Assembly: GCA_022836615.1 (NCBI GenBank)
Contig: MU405337.1
Span: 54,680-118,679, forward strand
Direction: 5' to 3'
DNA from: Annulohypoxylon bovei var. microspora
Taxonomy: Eukaryota; Ascomycota; Sordariomycetes; Xylariales; Hypoxylaceae
DNA: 64,000 bases
The notes under the pieces are model-generated. The model ran no database searches, was not told where the DNA came from, and saw only the letters and a program-made list of their open reading frames with translations. Shown piece after piece: positions 1 to 11,409 of the stretch (within the stretch, counting starts at the first letter, position 1; each line of letters starts with the position of its first letter). Both the position numbers and the translations under genes were made by a program.

Positions 1-846
1 AGCAATCCGTGATTCGGATTATTTCGGAGTTGTTCTGTCGACGCTGGAAGATGGACTGATTTTCTGCCCGTATATCGGACCATCCCGGCGGCCTTGCATG
101 TGAACATGGATCGTTACTGAAATTTCCGAAGCCTCCACGAGCGAGCCTTTCAACGGTATCGGAAACACACCTAAACGAAGACAAGGCTTTGCCACTTGCC
201 CATATCTCATGTTATCCGGCATTAGAATAAGGCTCGCTTGCAAAAGGTCGGGCTAACGTGGACCCCCGTTCCACGACTGGCCGCGTAACGGCGTTGGAAA
301 CTGTTTCCGAAACGGGCTGGTTGCGTCGTCGGGTCTAGATACTGAAAATAGGCCTGCTGGGAAAGAAGGGGGATGGTGTGAGGGACTTGATATATCGGAA
401 TAGAGAAATGTATTCTTGGCATCGTAGGCTGTGTGGGGATTTGGAGTCATCTCAAACTATCCAACTTTTACCAGGTCCCGCAGATGCATACCTATAGAAC
501 CAGGTATAGGCGGACGAGAACAGGAAAAGAAATGGTTGAAGTTTGAAAAGGGCGTACTTTTGAAAGCGTCTACCTTTGAGTAACAACTGCGTCACTATGG
601 ACGGGTCGATCATCTAAGCTTGCAATTCATTTGTTCCCTAGGTGCTTGGTTCATGAGTATGGCTCCCTAGGCAACTATCGAGATACTTGTGGATAGCTTC
701 GTGATACATGTAATTGATTACTCATTGACAGGTAGGTACCACACATAAATTCTAGGTATTAATCAGTAGCTCTCTATTGTTCGCCGAATATCTAGATATA
801 GAGATTCCCTAAGCTCTTAATATGTGTTGTTCTTAATAAGAGAATA
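1..846. other. left edge, no gene supported
   Basis: Short open frames on the minus strand between about 19 and 450 hint at a broken or multi-exon gene, but no domain is recognisable and no convincing splice chain could be built. Positions 600-846 look like ordinary AT-rich intergenic sequence. Confidence 0.4.
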
Positions 847-1664
847 TTAATGATTCTCCGAAGACGAAGAGGCAATGCGTGGCGGCTTCTCGCCAATATA
901 CCATTTTTGGTTCAAGCCGGTGCACTCGGGAAGGTCACCTTCAGGCACTTCAACTAGGGCGCTGTTGGATCCTAAGACAAAATGGCGGGCAGGTAATACC
1001 TCAATATCAGAAACTGGCTGGATTCGATGATACACATCATGAGTATGAGTGTCGCGGTATATCTGCTCCTCTTTAATCTCGTGAATGTGTGGGCGAACGG
1101 TTTCGTGAGTTATGGCTATAAAACTTTTGAGTAAACTGTAGTGTGAAATGAATGGGAAACTTGCAATATACCTTGAGCGTAAGATGTAGTCTTGTCGGTA
1201 TCAACTGTGTTTGAAAGGCTTGGGATGGCATTTCCAGATATAGGGGAACTCTGGCTTTTTACACAATCATTTATTTCCCCCTTTGCCGGAGAGCTACTTT
1301 CCTCGTCCATAGGAGTACCCATCTCAGAGCCGTGAGAAACGCCTCTATCTGGCTCACTGCCAACTTCAGGAGGAGAATGAGAAAGGTCTGTTTGTTCTCT
1401 AATACCAGGAACTATATTCATAGGTTGATGTGGGAGAGGAGTCTTATTCGGACTGTTCGCGGTAGAGTTGCAATTTGAGTCATATTTCTGACCCGTTGCA
1501 AGATTTGGGCTCGCGATAGTGTTTCCTACATTCAAACGATTCTTAGGATACTTGGGGTGTTTTTGAATACGTGGTGTTCGACGTCTGGCTTCATATGTAT
1601 CCGTAGTAACGGGGGTTTGTTCGTCGTTGCTTCGCCTTCGAAGGAGAGCTTTTAGCCACCGCAT
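847..1664 (-). CDS. histidine-rich hydrophilic 'allergen-like' protein (paralogue 1)
   Basis: Two exons, 1664-1172 and 1115-847, separated by a 56-nt intron (donor GTATAT, acceptor TTTATAG, phase 1), giving about 253 residues. The first 165 residues are a low-complexity Ser/Pro/Asn/Thr-rich hydrophilic stretch with a basic N-terminus and no similarity I recognise. The second exon holds the family signature: a HETVRPHIHE segment, then YHRIQPVSDIEVLPARHF and a short tail with GDLPEC. The same HETV.P..H and YHR..QPV.D.E.LP pattern occurs in the gene at 2677, so the two are paralogues. These proteins are widespread in fungi, usually annotated 'allergen', and resemble stress hydrophilins; biochemical function is unknown. 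The long unrelated first exon makes this an unusual member, possibly a fusion or a wrong start. Confidence 0.6.
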
Positions 1665-1738
1665 AATATAAGAAGTATAGGTATGTATAAACTATCACTA
1701 TAATAGGAAAACAAATATAACTTTAGGTCTCTGCTTTA

Positions 1739-1981
1739 TTACGTACTTAAATTGAAAGTGTGTATTGGCTTAAAGTCCATTGTTTTGATTGTGAAAGCAA
1801 ATCCAATGGCTCCAAAGGCAACCATGAATCGGAGTATGAACATATTTTGGATTAGAATGTACAGTTTTTCCGCGACAGCGCACAAAGCGAGAAAATGACG
1901 TGCTATTACAAATTTATGACCCGTCATAGCAAATGGATGATGCGCGAACGAAGCGTCATCATCTACAGTTATATCTTCCAC
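1739..1981 (-). CDS. small hypothetical protein
   Basis: An 80-codon open frame with a hydrophobic central stretch (roughly residues 24-65) that could form one or two membrane segments. No family was recognised. It lies only 74 nt upstream of the allergen-like gene on the same strand. It may be chance. Confidence 0.2.
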   Translation of the reverse strand: MEDITVDDDASFAHHPFAMTGHKFVIARHFLALCAVAEKLYILIQNMFILRFMVAFGAIGFAFTIKTMDFKPIHTFNLST

Positions 1982-2676
1982 AAAAATAAAAAGTCAACGT
2001 GCTGAAGACGTCAAACCCCAGAAAAGACGACTGAAAATCCGCATGCACCGAGGAGGACCGATTGAGGTGCTTGGTTTAAATGCATATTGCGGGCGATTTA
2101 TTTGTATAATTAATAGCTAATAATATAGCTTAACTTAAGCTCATATAAATTACGACATTCTCGAGTCAGTTAATGTGTTCCTTGACCTTTCGTTCGTGAC
2201 TATCTCTTACCTAACACTAGCATGCAGGATCTTAGAATTATCCCTGGCGGAACATATGATGAGGGGATTCTAGGAAGACCCAATACTATACATCGTCAAC
2301 ATATCGTCAGTAAACGAGATATCATTATTCCCGTGAAAATAGACTTCAAGTTTACTTTCTTATTACATCTTTCAATCTCCATCGCACGTCAATGTAGCCT
2401 ATGAATAGCACTAGACCCTTGGCGTACAAGCCTCTATTTCATTTTAGCCGACTCTACCTGATTGGATACCGTCACGAATCGTGGCCGAATACAGTAATTC
2501 TTAACTGGGCATGCAACTAAAGGCACACTAAAGTCCAACTAACCATTACATCAGCCAGTGAAGTCTATTGGTATATATAAGCTTCCTATGCTTCACTTGT
2601 ATGGTTTCAATTAAGCTCCTCACTCCTAAAGCTTTTGCCCCTAACATTTATCTGCCCATTTTCAACTTGATACAAA
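1982..2676. promoter_or_regulatory. divergent intergenic region with TATA box
   Basis: No convincing gene. A TATA-like GTATATATAA at 2571-2580 lies about 100 nt before the ATG at 2677, followed by pyrimidine-rich leader sequence. A CCCCT word at 2638-2642 matches the general stress-response element core, which is suggestive but common by chance. Confidence 0.45.
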
Positions 2677-3612
2677 ATGAACAAGACTAAAGAAACTATT
2701 CGTGATTTCATTGGGAAAGCTGGTCACAACGATACCACCGTCCATGAGTCGGTCGAGCCGGCTGTCAAGCGGGAAACTGTCAAACCGACCCAACATGAAG
2801 ATATCAACACAGCTGTGAACAAGGAGGTACATCAGGATCACTATCATCGCACTGTACAGCCTGTTAAGGATACGGAAATTCTTCCTGAGCAACATCAACA
2901 CAAAATTGGCAAAGTCCAGCATAGGGATTATGATCACCGTGACCATGAAGGCACCAAGAAGACTCTGGCGGCTGAGAATGAGAGATTTAAAGACGAACGT
3001 GTCGTTCAAGATACCGTACACACACAGAGCCAGGCCCCGACAATTCAGGGGGAGCGTATTCACCAGTATGTTAACAAGTCGTGAACATTGCCCTAGTATT
3101 GAACTAATATAATGCGAAATAGCCACATTCATGAGACGGTCCAGCCAATCCTACACAAGGAAACTATCCAACCCAATGTTGTCCACACCACAGTTCCTGT
3201 CCACGAGACTCATCACAACCCCGCCCAGCATCACACAACAACTTCTTTGCCCCCAGTTACCATGGAGCAATACAAGCACTCAGGTGGTTCCCTAAGCGGA
3301 CAACAGGACAGCTTCGATGCCTTCGAGGGCGAGCCGAAGACTATTCGTGGTACCCTCTCATCCATGCACGGCAAAAAAGATTCGGGCTTCGAGAACCCCC
3401 CGGCTGGAGTTTTCCATGGTGACTTTGGGTCTTCAGATGGGCACAAAGATCACAAGGGCAAGGCTGCCACTACTCACGAGGGTCAAGCTGGCCCATTCCA
3501 ACAGTCAGCACATGCTTCGGACTCTACAAGGAAGGAACACCACAGTTTCTTAGATAAGTTAAACCCGATGACCGATTCAACTGGGGATGGGAAGCCTGGA
3601 TTTATGAAATAA
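2677..3612 (+). CDS. histidine-rich hydrophilic 'allergen-like' protein (paralogue 2)
   Basis: Two exons, 2677-3065 and 3123-3612, with a 57-nt intron (donor GTATGT, acceptor AAATAG, phase 2), giving about 292 residues. The product has no signal peptide or membrane segment, is very rich in His, Gln, Lys, Glu and Thr, and is built of imperfect repeats of the type H..TV.P..H: HESVEPAVKRETVKP, YHRTVQPVKDTEILPEQHQH and HIHETVQPILHKETIQP. The second half is a Gly/Ser/His-rich linker ending DSTGDGKPGFMK. This is the common fungal 'allergen-like' family; hydrophilicity and repeats suggest a desiccation or stress protectant, which is inference. Family membership and gene structure are well supported. 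Confidence 0.85.
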
Positions 3613-4098
3613 GGACAAATATCTCTTGAAGTGGTTGTTCGTGAAGAAATAGTCGGCAGACTGTTGTAACTATACGTCTACCTAGGTAGGTATTTAGGTA
3701 GGTAGTCATTAGACCATCACGTTGTCAAATATGGAGGGTTTTGTAAATATGCACTGCAAATAAAATTCATGATAAACGAATCAACTACAGCGATAAGACA
3801 TAGGTGAAACTACTCTGGGTATATACCTACACATAATTCAGTTGCGTTTAGAACATGTTCTATGCCGCTAGGGGTAAGATAGGCTGGGCAACGATTAAAG
3901 GGGTAAAAAAGTGGTTCTGTGCTTCAACACATTTAGGTAACAACTGTCATTCATTCATGAGAAAAGTCTTCGGAATTGAGATTTTAGAACAAGTGAGTAT
4001 AGTTCTCCGCTAACTTAAGGCTATCTACCTACACATAGGATAATTGAAAGCTGCAACATAGAATGCATCTCAACCCTTCACCCAAAATATTTTCGACT
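3613..4098. other. intergenic, no gene
   Basis: AT-rich convergent intergenic region between the hydrophilic-protein gene and the membrane-protein gene. It contains CTACCTAGGTAGGTATTTAGG around 3679-3699, one of the dispersed TAGGTAGGTA words. Confidence 0.5.
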
Positions 4099-4854
4099 TT
4101 ACCAAATCGGAGTAGGTTCGTTTTTCCCCTGAACCTTCGGGGGGTACTGCGCGACGACGTGAAATAACCAGACACAGTAAATGGTAAGTATAACGCCGCA
4201 GACGTAGTACGTAGCGGTGTCAAAAATCTCAGGGATGGTTAAAACCCAAAAGCCGAAAGGTGCAAAGGTCCAAATTGTCCCAATAATATTGACGATACAC
4301 ATACCCATGGAAAGCCCTTTCCTAGACCCCCTTCGAAGGTATTCATGTGTTGGGCCGATGACGATGAGGACATTGGTAAGACAGAACCATTGCATAAAGC
4401 AACCTTCTCCCATCAAAAGTATGCCCAGTAAAACCACAACATACATTGCCAATTGCAACGCTATCGCGTACATAATTGTAGAGCGAAGGTTCAACTGGGC
4501 GCCGAGCGTAGATGCGAAGTTCGCCTCTCGATCTCTCGTAATTGCCCTATGGATGCAGAAAATCTCTAAGAATGACCAAGCGAAGAGGGCAGTAGAGGTG
4601 CCTCTAAGGAACCAGTGCTCATTGTACCGAGTAGCGGCCGAACCAAGGATGTAAGACCAAGTGGAATCGTGGGCCAAATAGAACGAGTGCAACCAAAAGG
4701 GCATAGGGCCCTTCCCTTCCCTTAGAGAAACCCGGATAACGTAAACATATTGTAGATAACCGACGAGATAGTTGACCCCGGCAGCTAATAGAAGGGGCTT
4801 GTTATCCCAGGAAAAGAGTTTTATTAGTCGTTCGTAGAAATCAATGTCTGCCAT
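4099..4854 (-). CDS. seven-TM integral membrane protein
   Basis: Single exon. I start it at the ATG at 4852-4854 (product begins MADIDFYERL, 251 aa); an in-frame ATG 87 nt upstream would add a hydrophobic leader that looks like translated UTR. About seven hydrophobic segments follow. Distinctive motifs are PFWLHSFYLAHDSTWSY (about 72-88), a central HRAITRDRE loop and GPTHEYLRRGSRKG (about 187-200). Size and topology resemble the small membrane terpene cyclases of the Pyr4/PaxB type, but I do not see a convincing residue match, so that is only a possibility. The HDSTW-containing family is recurrent in ascomycetes as uncharacterised membrane protein. Confidence 0.75.
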   Translation of the reverse strand: MADIDFYERLIKLFSWDNKPLLLAAGVNYLVGYLQYVYVIRVSLREGKGPMPFWLHSFYLAHDSTWSYILGSAATRYNEHWFLRGTSTALFAWSFLEIFCIHRAITRDREANFASTLGAQLNLRSTIMYAIALQLAMYVVVLLGILLMGEGCFMQWFCLTNVLIVIGPTHEYLRRGSRKGLSMGMCIVNIIGTIWTFAPFGFWVLTIPEIFDTATYYVCGVILTIYCVWLFHVVAQYPPKVQGKNEPTPIW

Positions 4855-4941
4855 GATGGCGGATATTGGTACAGGTATAAGCAAGAAGGGCAGTATTCCC
4901 TGGTTATTAAAGCGAAAATAAGAGAAAAAAACGAAGCCCAC

Positions 4942-6439
4942 ATCAAAGTTTCAGGTGTGATTTCTTCTTTAGGTATATATAACGTAAACTCGTTATATAC
5001 CGATAGGTTAGTTCGGCGCCGAACTTCCTTTCTAGGGACGGGACGGCGGGCAATACACATACCTAGGCAGGTACTAAGAAGTGGTTTGACACATTATAAA
5101 GTCTTGCCCTAGACGATAGCCGTAACATCTGCCATCTGGCCTATTAATTTTAACACATGCAGGTAGTTACTAGGTATACAAAGACTTCTACCCTTTGGCC
5201 CATACATACCTAGTCATACATACCTACTCACATTTAACCTTCCCCTTGCCTTCGAATATCAAATCGTTGATGATTAGACCAAGTGTATTCAAACCCACTT
5301 TGAACCGCTAGTTTAAAAAAATTGATTTCAACCATTACAGTTGCATATGTGGTTGCCAAATCAAGGCAAAAGGCTTCCATGAAGGGTGTCACGGGACCAT
5401 CTGTAAGTTGTAACCAACACATTTTCTGATTTAGCAGCCACGTATGCAATTGTAACAATTATAATTAGGTTCGTTCAATTTGCCTTTCGAAGCGCTTCTT
5501 AAAACGAGGACATATAGCTGGATGTGAGATCAAATAAATTTCTTTAAGTTCAATTGAAATATGAGGTAATTGAACAGCAGGAGTACACGCAGCGATTTGT
5601 ATGCCATTGATGCGGGGGTGGGGGTGGGTACTATGGTGGGGGAAAAGGGGTAGGGTGCGGGCCATACAGCGCACGAGAAACAGTACATTTATGGATATTT
5701 AAAGCCTTGATTCATGAATAATCAGGCCCAATGACTTAATATCATTTTAACATATATATTGATATGACCTCTTTTACTTGAGTAGGTAGATACCTACCGG
5801 CCGGTCCGGATGGCGGATGTAACGGCCATCGTCCGTGGCACTCGCCCCTTTAAATAAGGAAGTCCTTCTCACCAGTTCCTAGTCCCGGAAAGCCAAGATC
5901 ATAAACGGTCTGTGCCCGAGATAGTAGAGAGGGGTGGAGGGCCCACTGTTAGGATCGTTCGATGTAGTAAAGTCGAATGTCTTTTGATAATAGCAGCGAT
6001 TTTATGAATCACGCCCTCTATTATTCTAAGGTTAGGGGATATCTATGTTCTATAATGTTCGAGTGTAGAATTTTAGCTAAGGTTGCACTTATCTCGCGAC
6101 CTGAAGTCTCTACTAGACATTGGTACTAGCTTGTTCAGAAGTGCACAGGATTTTGATGATATCGTCGACGACTACAACTGGACCGGGGTGGGGCGGCGGC
6201 GGCTGACACGATGTGCCCAGTCGGATTCCCTGCGCGCAAATCATTGCCTTGCCTTGGCCGAGCGGGGTAAACTTTGTTGGTAGGCGTCGGACGGACCATA
6301 CTCAGGGAATTTTATGTGAAATATGTGAAACCCCCGACTCCCTAGTCGCGTTCATTGCCCATACTTCGCGCCGTCCTCTGCATCGCCGTCGACGCCGAGT
6401 AGTCGATCCAGTTCAGACTTCCACCATCCCTTGCGGATT
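4942..6439. other. gene-free intergenic stretch
   Basis: About 1.5 kb with only short chance frames. It contains several TACCTAGG/TAGGTA words (around 5060-5220 and 5780-5800) and short G-rich runs near 5612-5660. Nothing else was recognised. Confidence 0.5.
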
Positions 6440-7237
6440 CTAATCATCGCCGGGCCAGCCATTATGGCGCATGATCTGCTTCCGGTGCTCCCAGTCTAGC
6501 ATAGCACAGACTGCCTCGCTCTCATTTGGAATAATCCAGCCGCCGTCACCTTCGTCCATACCAGGAAGCCACCCCAACTCCCTTAGGCTACGCTCAGAAG
6601 ACGCGAAAAAGGTACCAATACGCCAACTGCAGCCTTCGCCTTTTTGTCCATATGCAGAGAACAGGTTGTCGTACGAATGGTCATCAACATCGGGGCAGAT
6701 GCCGTCGCAAGACGCATCGTTCGCATCGAACTGAACCTGGCAGTGATAATTGCCCATAATGACATTGCCCAACTTCATCTAGCCAAACGTCGTGCCCGTA
6801 TTCTCGATCGTGAGGGATATACCCCAGCATCACGACTCACGAGATGTGGCGGCTGACTGTCCTCATCAGTATTGCTCGCTTGTTCAGACTCGCCGTTGCG
6901 CACAGATTTGCCCCGGATCGCGGCTAACTGAAGGCGGTCCTCTTCGATATACCTAGTTTTTAGGTTCCACATCTGGTAGGATCTGAAGTGTGCCCGAATA
7001 CTTAAAGTAGGGGATGTGGCGAATGAGACTGATGGCTTCGTCGCTGAGACCCAGGCCAGCGACCACGTCAGGGTTGGTCAATTGCGGCCAGCCTTCTGGC
7101 GGTGGGTATAGTAGCGTGGAGTTTGTGCCGACGGCGAGCGCACGTGAGACGAGCTTGTAGTAGGAAGTAATTGCTGCAACTGTCTCGTCGTGAGAGTAGA
7201 ACCCTGCGCCTGTGCTAGGGGGTTGTTCTGTCGCCAT
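6440..7237 (-). CDS. conserved fungal hypothetical protein
   Basis: Proposed exons: 7237-7002, 6952-6841, 6778-6440 (228 aa). The 62-nt intron 6779-6840 is convincing (GTGAGT donor, CTCAC branch, GGCTAG acceptor, phase 0). The 49-nt intron 6953-7001 (GTATTC ... AACTAG) restores the frame but is short, with the branch close to the acceptor; the alternative is a one-base frameshift, because the skipped sequence also reads sensibly (LQILPDVEPKN). The N-terminal part (YPPPEGWPQLT, SDEAISLIRHIPYF) resembles a widespread ascomycete family of unknown function; the C-terminus is acidic with RELGWLPGMDEGDGGW. No enzyme motif is visible. It could be a recently broken copy. Confidence 0.55.
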
Positions 7238-7609
7238 GATGATTACGACAAGATTTCTGGAGAAGAAGTTGCAGAGATGGTTTTCCTGGAGATATTTGAT
7301 GTTATATGCACGAGTTTTCGAGGTTACCCCTATTAGGAGATGCTTACTCCTGTTAGTAGGTACCTGCCTACTTATTAAAATAAGCCGGCTAGTTCACATG
7401 TTCGAGTTAATTTGGCTCCAAAGGTCAATCAGTCAATTAGATCACCAAACGATATTGGCTGTATTGATTTTAGCATCTCCGAGCCTATATGAGCCTTAAA
7501 TCATCCCCGCGAGGACTCAGCTAACCGCTGGAATAGGTTGCAAAAAATATCATTACTTCATAACATAACAACAAATGATTATAGTGCAGTCGTGCTAACC
7601 TCCTCCATA

Positions 7610-8719
7610 TCAAATCTTGTAAACCAACTTTTTGCCGCTAACTCCGTTCTCTTTCATCTCATCCAGGCCACCAAGGATCCCATCCAAACCGCCTTCACGG
7701 AGGCTAACCGGGTGCGCCTTTAGCTTACCCTGGGCTAGCAGGTTTTCGGTAAGACTCCAGAACTTCGAAGCAAACTCGAAATCTGCAGGAGTGGACGTCC
7801 ATTCCATGCCAAATTTAGGGAAGGACTCGCCGATAGCTATGTAACCCAAGGTCATAGCAGTAGTGACATCCTTTCGGGGGAAGTTATCGACCGGGAGAAG
7901 GGCGCTATATTTGCCTCCCCGAGGGCCAATAGCCTCAGCCGATATGGCGGGAGAGGAGCCTTCCGAAATGCAGTCGAATACGTGTGCGATTTCACCGTTG
8001 GTGACTTTGAAGATGTCGGCTCCTACGGTGGGTGAATTGTAGTCGAAGACGTGGTCGGCACCGAGACTCTTGACAAGATCGAAGTTGCGCGGCGAGCAAG
8101 TCGTGACAACCTGGAGGCCGGACAGCTTCGCGAACTGGATCGCGAGCGTACCGGTAGCGGTGCTACCCCCATAGATCAGAATCGGGAACGGCTTCTCCGC
8201 TGGCGCGTTGGGCCAGGGGAGACCGAGCGATTGGTAGAGTCCCTGGCCAGCAGTAGTGACGCCGACGCCTAGCGTTGACGCTTCCTCCATCGAGAGGCTA
8301 TCGGGGACTTTGGTGGCAACGTTGGGTTGGACCACAATGTGCTCGGCAAAGGTGCCATCTTCAGGCCAGTTCGTATTTCCTACCGTCATAAACGAGTTAG
8401 CACATACCAATTTAGTGAAGCATTCCGATTTTGGACCGAGGCGAAACTTACCACCATGAGCAAAGCCGGCAATCTTATCGCCGACTTTCAACGGCTTGGT
8501 GACATTCGGGCCAATTTCCTCGACAATACCAGCATAGTCACACCCTATCGCACAACCAGGAGCCCCGAACATATAAATATGCTTCCAGTCGGTAGGGTTT
8601 AGAGCCACAGCGACAGTCTTAACTTTGACGTGGCCTGGGCGAAGCTTGGCAACAGGAGCATTGGGGATCACTGCTCCGACTTTCCCATCCTGTATAACGA
8701 TAGCTTTTTGAGAAGACAT
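7610..8719 (-). CDS. zinc-type MDR oxidoreductase / trans-enoyl reductase-like (LovC/ToxD-like)
   Basis: Two exons, 8719-8452 and 8379-7610. The 72-nt intron (GTAAGT donor, GCTAAC branch, GGTAG acceptor) is a multiple of three and free of stops, so an unspliced reading gives 369 aa; splicing gives 345 aa and restores the continuous motif AHGGNTNWPEDGTFAEH typical of the family. The N-terminal GroES-like domain includes NPTDWKH and GCDYAGIVEEIG. The Rossmann domain has IYGGSTATGTLAIQFAKLSG for NADPH binding. Catalytic zinc ligands of true alcohol dehydrogenases are absent, as in polyketide trans-acting enoyl reductases and ToxD-like proteins. No polyketide synthase lies in the window, so the substrate is unknown. 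It could serve the neighbouring isocyanide locus or act alone. Confidence 0.88.
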   Translation of the reverse strand: MSSQKAIVIQDGKVGAVIPNAPVAKLRPGHVKVKTVAVALNPTDWKHIYMFGAPGCAIGCDYAGIVEEIGPNVTKPLKVGDKIAGFAHGGKFRLGPKSECFTKLVCANSFMTVGNTNWPEDGTFAEHIVVQPNVATKVPDSLSMEEASTLGVGVTTAGQGLYQSLGLPWPNAPAEKPFPILIYGGSTATGTLAIQFAKLSGLQVVTTCSPRNFDLVKSLGADHVFDYNSPTVGADIFKVTNGEIAHVFDCISEGSSPAISAEAIGPRGGKYSALLPVDNFPRKDVTTAMTLGYIAIGESFPKFGMEWTSTPADFEFASKFWSLTENLLAQGKLKAHPVSLREGGLDGILGGLDEMKENGVSGKKLVYKI

Positions 8720-9803
8720 TTTTTAAAGGGTTGGTGGTTTCGTGAACTAGGTGTTAGATGCGTGGTGATGCTAACCTTGAAGATAGAATATGCGAGACTT
8801 ACCAAATCGAAGAAATTAGTTCATTAGGGACCTACCATTCAGTACTTATATTATCTATACTTACCTACTTCTTGGGAGCCGACAACAAATTGGCCTCGCC
8901 GGCGATACAGTGATTTGAAATCAGAGACATTTGGTAATCAACATGCTGGAAAGTCGGAATTTTTTCCGCTAACGAACACGACATTGGAAAAAGTGGTTTC
9001 TGTCTCAGTATATCTCTCTCCTTAAGTTCAATCCCCCCTTTTTACGGCTGAAGGTTGCGTTACCCAAAGTCGTCTTAACCGCTTACAAATTCTCATCCAC
9101 ATTGTTTTGATCACCTAGTTGGTTTCTTGATCATTCTGAAATATTCGATGTAAAGTGTTACGAACTTGGAAGTTGCAAGAAGTGATACGCGTGGCTAAAA
9201 TGGTATCTGTTGTGTTGGTGACAAACCTGAATGTAACCAAATAAAAATGCATCCACTCTACTAAGCCGTGATAGGTATAGGATGAGTAAATCACCGTGCC
9301 GCTAATTTACATAGACGGAGTCCGCATACGGTGGACTAGGTCCATAAATCCGCTAAATCCAAACACCATCCTAAATTATGATTCTTAAAGGGTGGTCCAT
9401 GGTTGTTATTAGGAAACTATTGACAGTTACCTAAGTACCTAGGTTTACCATTATATTCACATTGCCTCAGGTGGTTGCCCAAGAACCCATTTCGGGGATC
9501 CACTCGAGATAAACGAAGCATGTGCCAGTATGTGCTAGTACTACTGTATCGCACTGTCTTTTCTATCCTAATGATTACTCATCCAAGTAACTTGCACATA
9601 TTATGGCTGGCGATGGAGGCTAATTAGATAATGAGGGGATAGAGTCTAATATTAGTAAGCAGATGCGGATTTAACGAATGAAAAAACTCAAGTACTTTTT
9701 CTAATTATTAATAGCGATATGATATGCTGCAACTTTTATGATGACGTAAAATGAATATACATGCATATGAAAAGCGAACAGAATTTAAAGCATAAAGATC
9801 GTC
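8720..9803. other. gene-free intergenic stretch
   Basis: AT-rich, about 1.1 kb, no open frame worth reporting. It contains a CCTAAGTACCTAGG word near 9430. Confidence 0.5.
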
Positions 9804-11126
9804 TTACGAAGTGTAATAATTTCCGAGATCTGGACCTGCCAATTCGAATTGGACCTTGGTGATGCCGCCTATCCCTGTCAACCACAGAGTCTTTAGATCA
9901 TGGCCAGACCATTGTATATTCTCAACGGCATGGTTGGTCTGGATTCTAGCAATCTGACTACCAAACTCATCGAGGATATCTACTCCCGGGGATAAGCCTG
10001 CTGCAACAACGAGGAAGCCGTTAGCAGCTACCTTCAGGCCATCTGGAGCGCCTTCAAGCGCCTGCCAGATGACGCGTTTTCCAGTGATTATCGGTTGTTT
10101 CGACGGGGTACGTTTCACATCCCAGGCAAAAACGTTGCGGGCAAGGGTACTATTGAACTCGATATAAATAGGGTAGTTGTAAAAGTCGTTTGGGCCACGA
10201 GTTGGAGTTGAGCTGTAATGTTCCAGACCCGAGTCGGCAATGTAAAGGGTCTTTCCGTCGCGCGAGAAAGCAATGCCGTTAGGGTACTGTAGACTCGAAT
10301 CCATCATCTGTACCTCACCCGTGGATGGCCTGAAGCGATAGGTGGCGAGTTGAAGTTGTTTCGGCGACTCAGAAACTCCGAGAATGTATCCATAATCAGT
10401 GTCAGTAAACCAGATGTCGCCAATAGGGTCCATCGTCAAGTCGTTCGGTCCTGCGAAGTCGAAGCCATAGTAGCTGTTAAGCAGCCACTCTGCCTTAAGC
10501 GTCTGTGGATCAAGTCGCACAATGCCGGGATGCTGGCGTTGCCCATTAGGTAGCGAAGCATTATTACCATGGACTGCCCAGTACACCATGCCATCCTTAG
10601 GGTTGTAAAAGCCACCATTGGGTTGATAAACAGGCGGATCTGTTGTGAAAAGTGACAGGGATGGTGGGTCCGTATTCAGATCGATTGATAGGGATGACAT
10701 GTTCCCAGGAGGGCCAGCCTGAGCCACGAAGAGCTTGTTTAGCCCGGGGATGAATACAGGGGCTTCGTGTATGACATTGAGTAGAGGGATAATGGTACGC
10801 CAAATTCTAGGTGAGGAGCCTAACAGTTTTAAGCCTCGTTTTTTGTCAAAAAGAACAAAGTCAGCTTGTTGGACCAATGACCAAGAAGGGTCATCGGGGA
10901 TCGTAGCGCCTGTATAAGCGGTGAAGGGGTCAGGGTTGCGGGAGAATGACGTCGGAAGCAGGCTGCCAAATCGATTTATGCATGTAATGTTAGCTGTTTT
11001 TGGGCCGCATACCTCTGCTATTCTCAAGTTGCTATCATTACGGTGTCCATCTATCGCGTTGTTAGAAAGGATATTTTGTGCCAAAATTGTACCCATGAAA
11101 GTGAAAACAGAGATGAGGGAATACAT
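9804..11126 (-). CDS. secreted SMP-30/gluconolactonase-like beta-propeller hydrolase
   Basis: Single exon, 440 aa. Residues 1-16 form a signal peptide ending ILAQ; several N-x-S/T sites fit a secreted glycoprotein. The mature protein shows the SMP-30/LRE-like six-bladed propeller pattern: PNGGFYNPKDGMVYWAVHG, GPNDLTMDPIGDIWFTDTDY (expected metal-binding strand), YPNGIAFSRDGKTLYIADSG and APDGLKVAANGFLVVA. Family members hydrolyse aldonolactones or related lactones, for example the Fusarium lactonohydrolase group, using a calcium-type metal site lined by Glu/Asn/Asp. It lies tail-to-head with the MCT-like transporter on the same strand, so a lactone substrate or product of the local pathway is conceivable. 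Family is confident, substrate unknown. Confidence 0.9.
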   Translation of the reverse strand: MYSLISVFTFMGTILAQNILSNNAIDGHRNDSNLRIAEVCGPKTANITCINRFGSLLPTSFSRNPDPFTAYTGATIPDDPSWSLVQQADFVLFDKKRGLKLLGSSPRIWRTIIPLLNVIHEAPVFIPGLNKLFVAQAGPPGNMSSLSIDLNTDPPSLSLFTTDPPVYQPNGGFYNPKDGMVYWAVHGNNASLPNGQRQHPGIVRLDPQTLKAEWLLNSYYGFDFAGPNDLTMDPIGDIWFTDTDYGYILGVSESPKQLQLATYRFRPSTGEVQMMDSSLQYPNGIAFSRDGKTLYIADSGLEHYSSTPTRGPNDFYNYPIYIEFNSTLARNVFAWDVKRTPSKQPIITGKRVIWQALEGAPDGLKVAANGFLVVAAGLSPGVDILDEFGSQIARIQTNHAVENIQWSGHDLKTLWLTGIGGITKVQFELAGPDLGNYYTS

Positions 11127-11409
11127 AGTGATGAACAGAAGCTATTATATTGACTAGGTAGGTGAAGATTAAGAGGCTTGAACTAACCTAAGAAACTTCT
11201 CATTGGTCTCAACGATGTAGATCACAGCAGCTTCTTTATACTCGTTAAGCCAGAGTTCTACGGTTTTTTTCATAGCTTAGAAAGCTGGAACATGATGCTA
11301 ACATCATTAATGAGTGTGTAACAATAAGCTGGTGTTGTGTTACGATTTCAGTAGGAAGCTACCAAAATTACACCGACCTCACTATATCTATGTCGTATTC
11401 TTATTATCA

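Noticed and set aside
2662..3132. 156-codon minus-strand frame with hydrophobic segments
   Set aside because: Shadow of the histidine-rich gene on the plus strand, crossing its intron.
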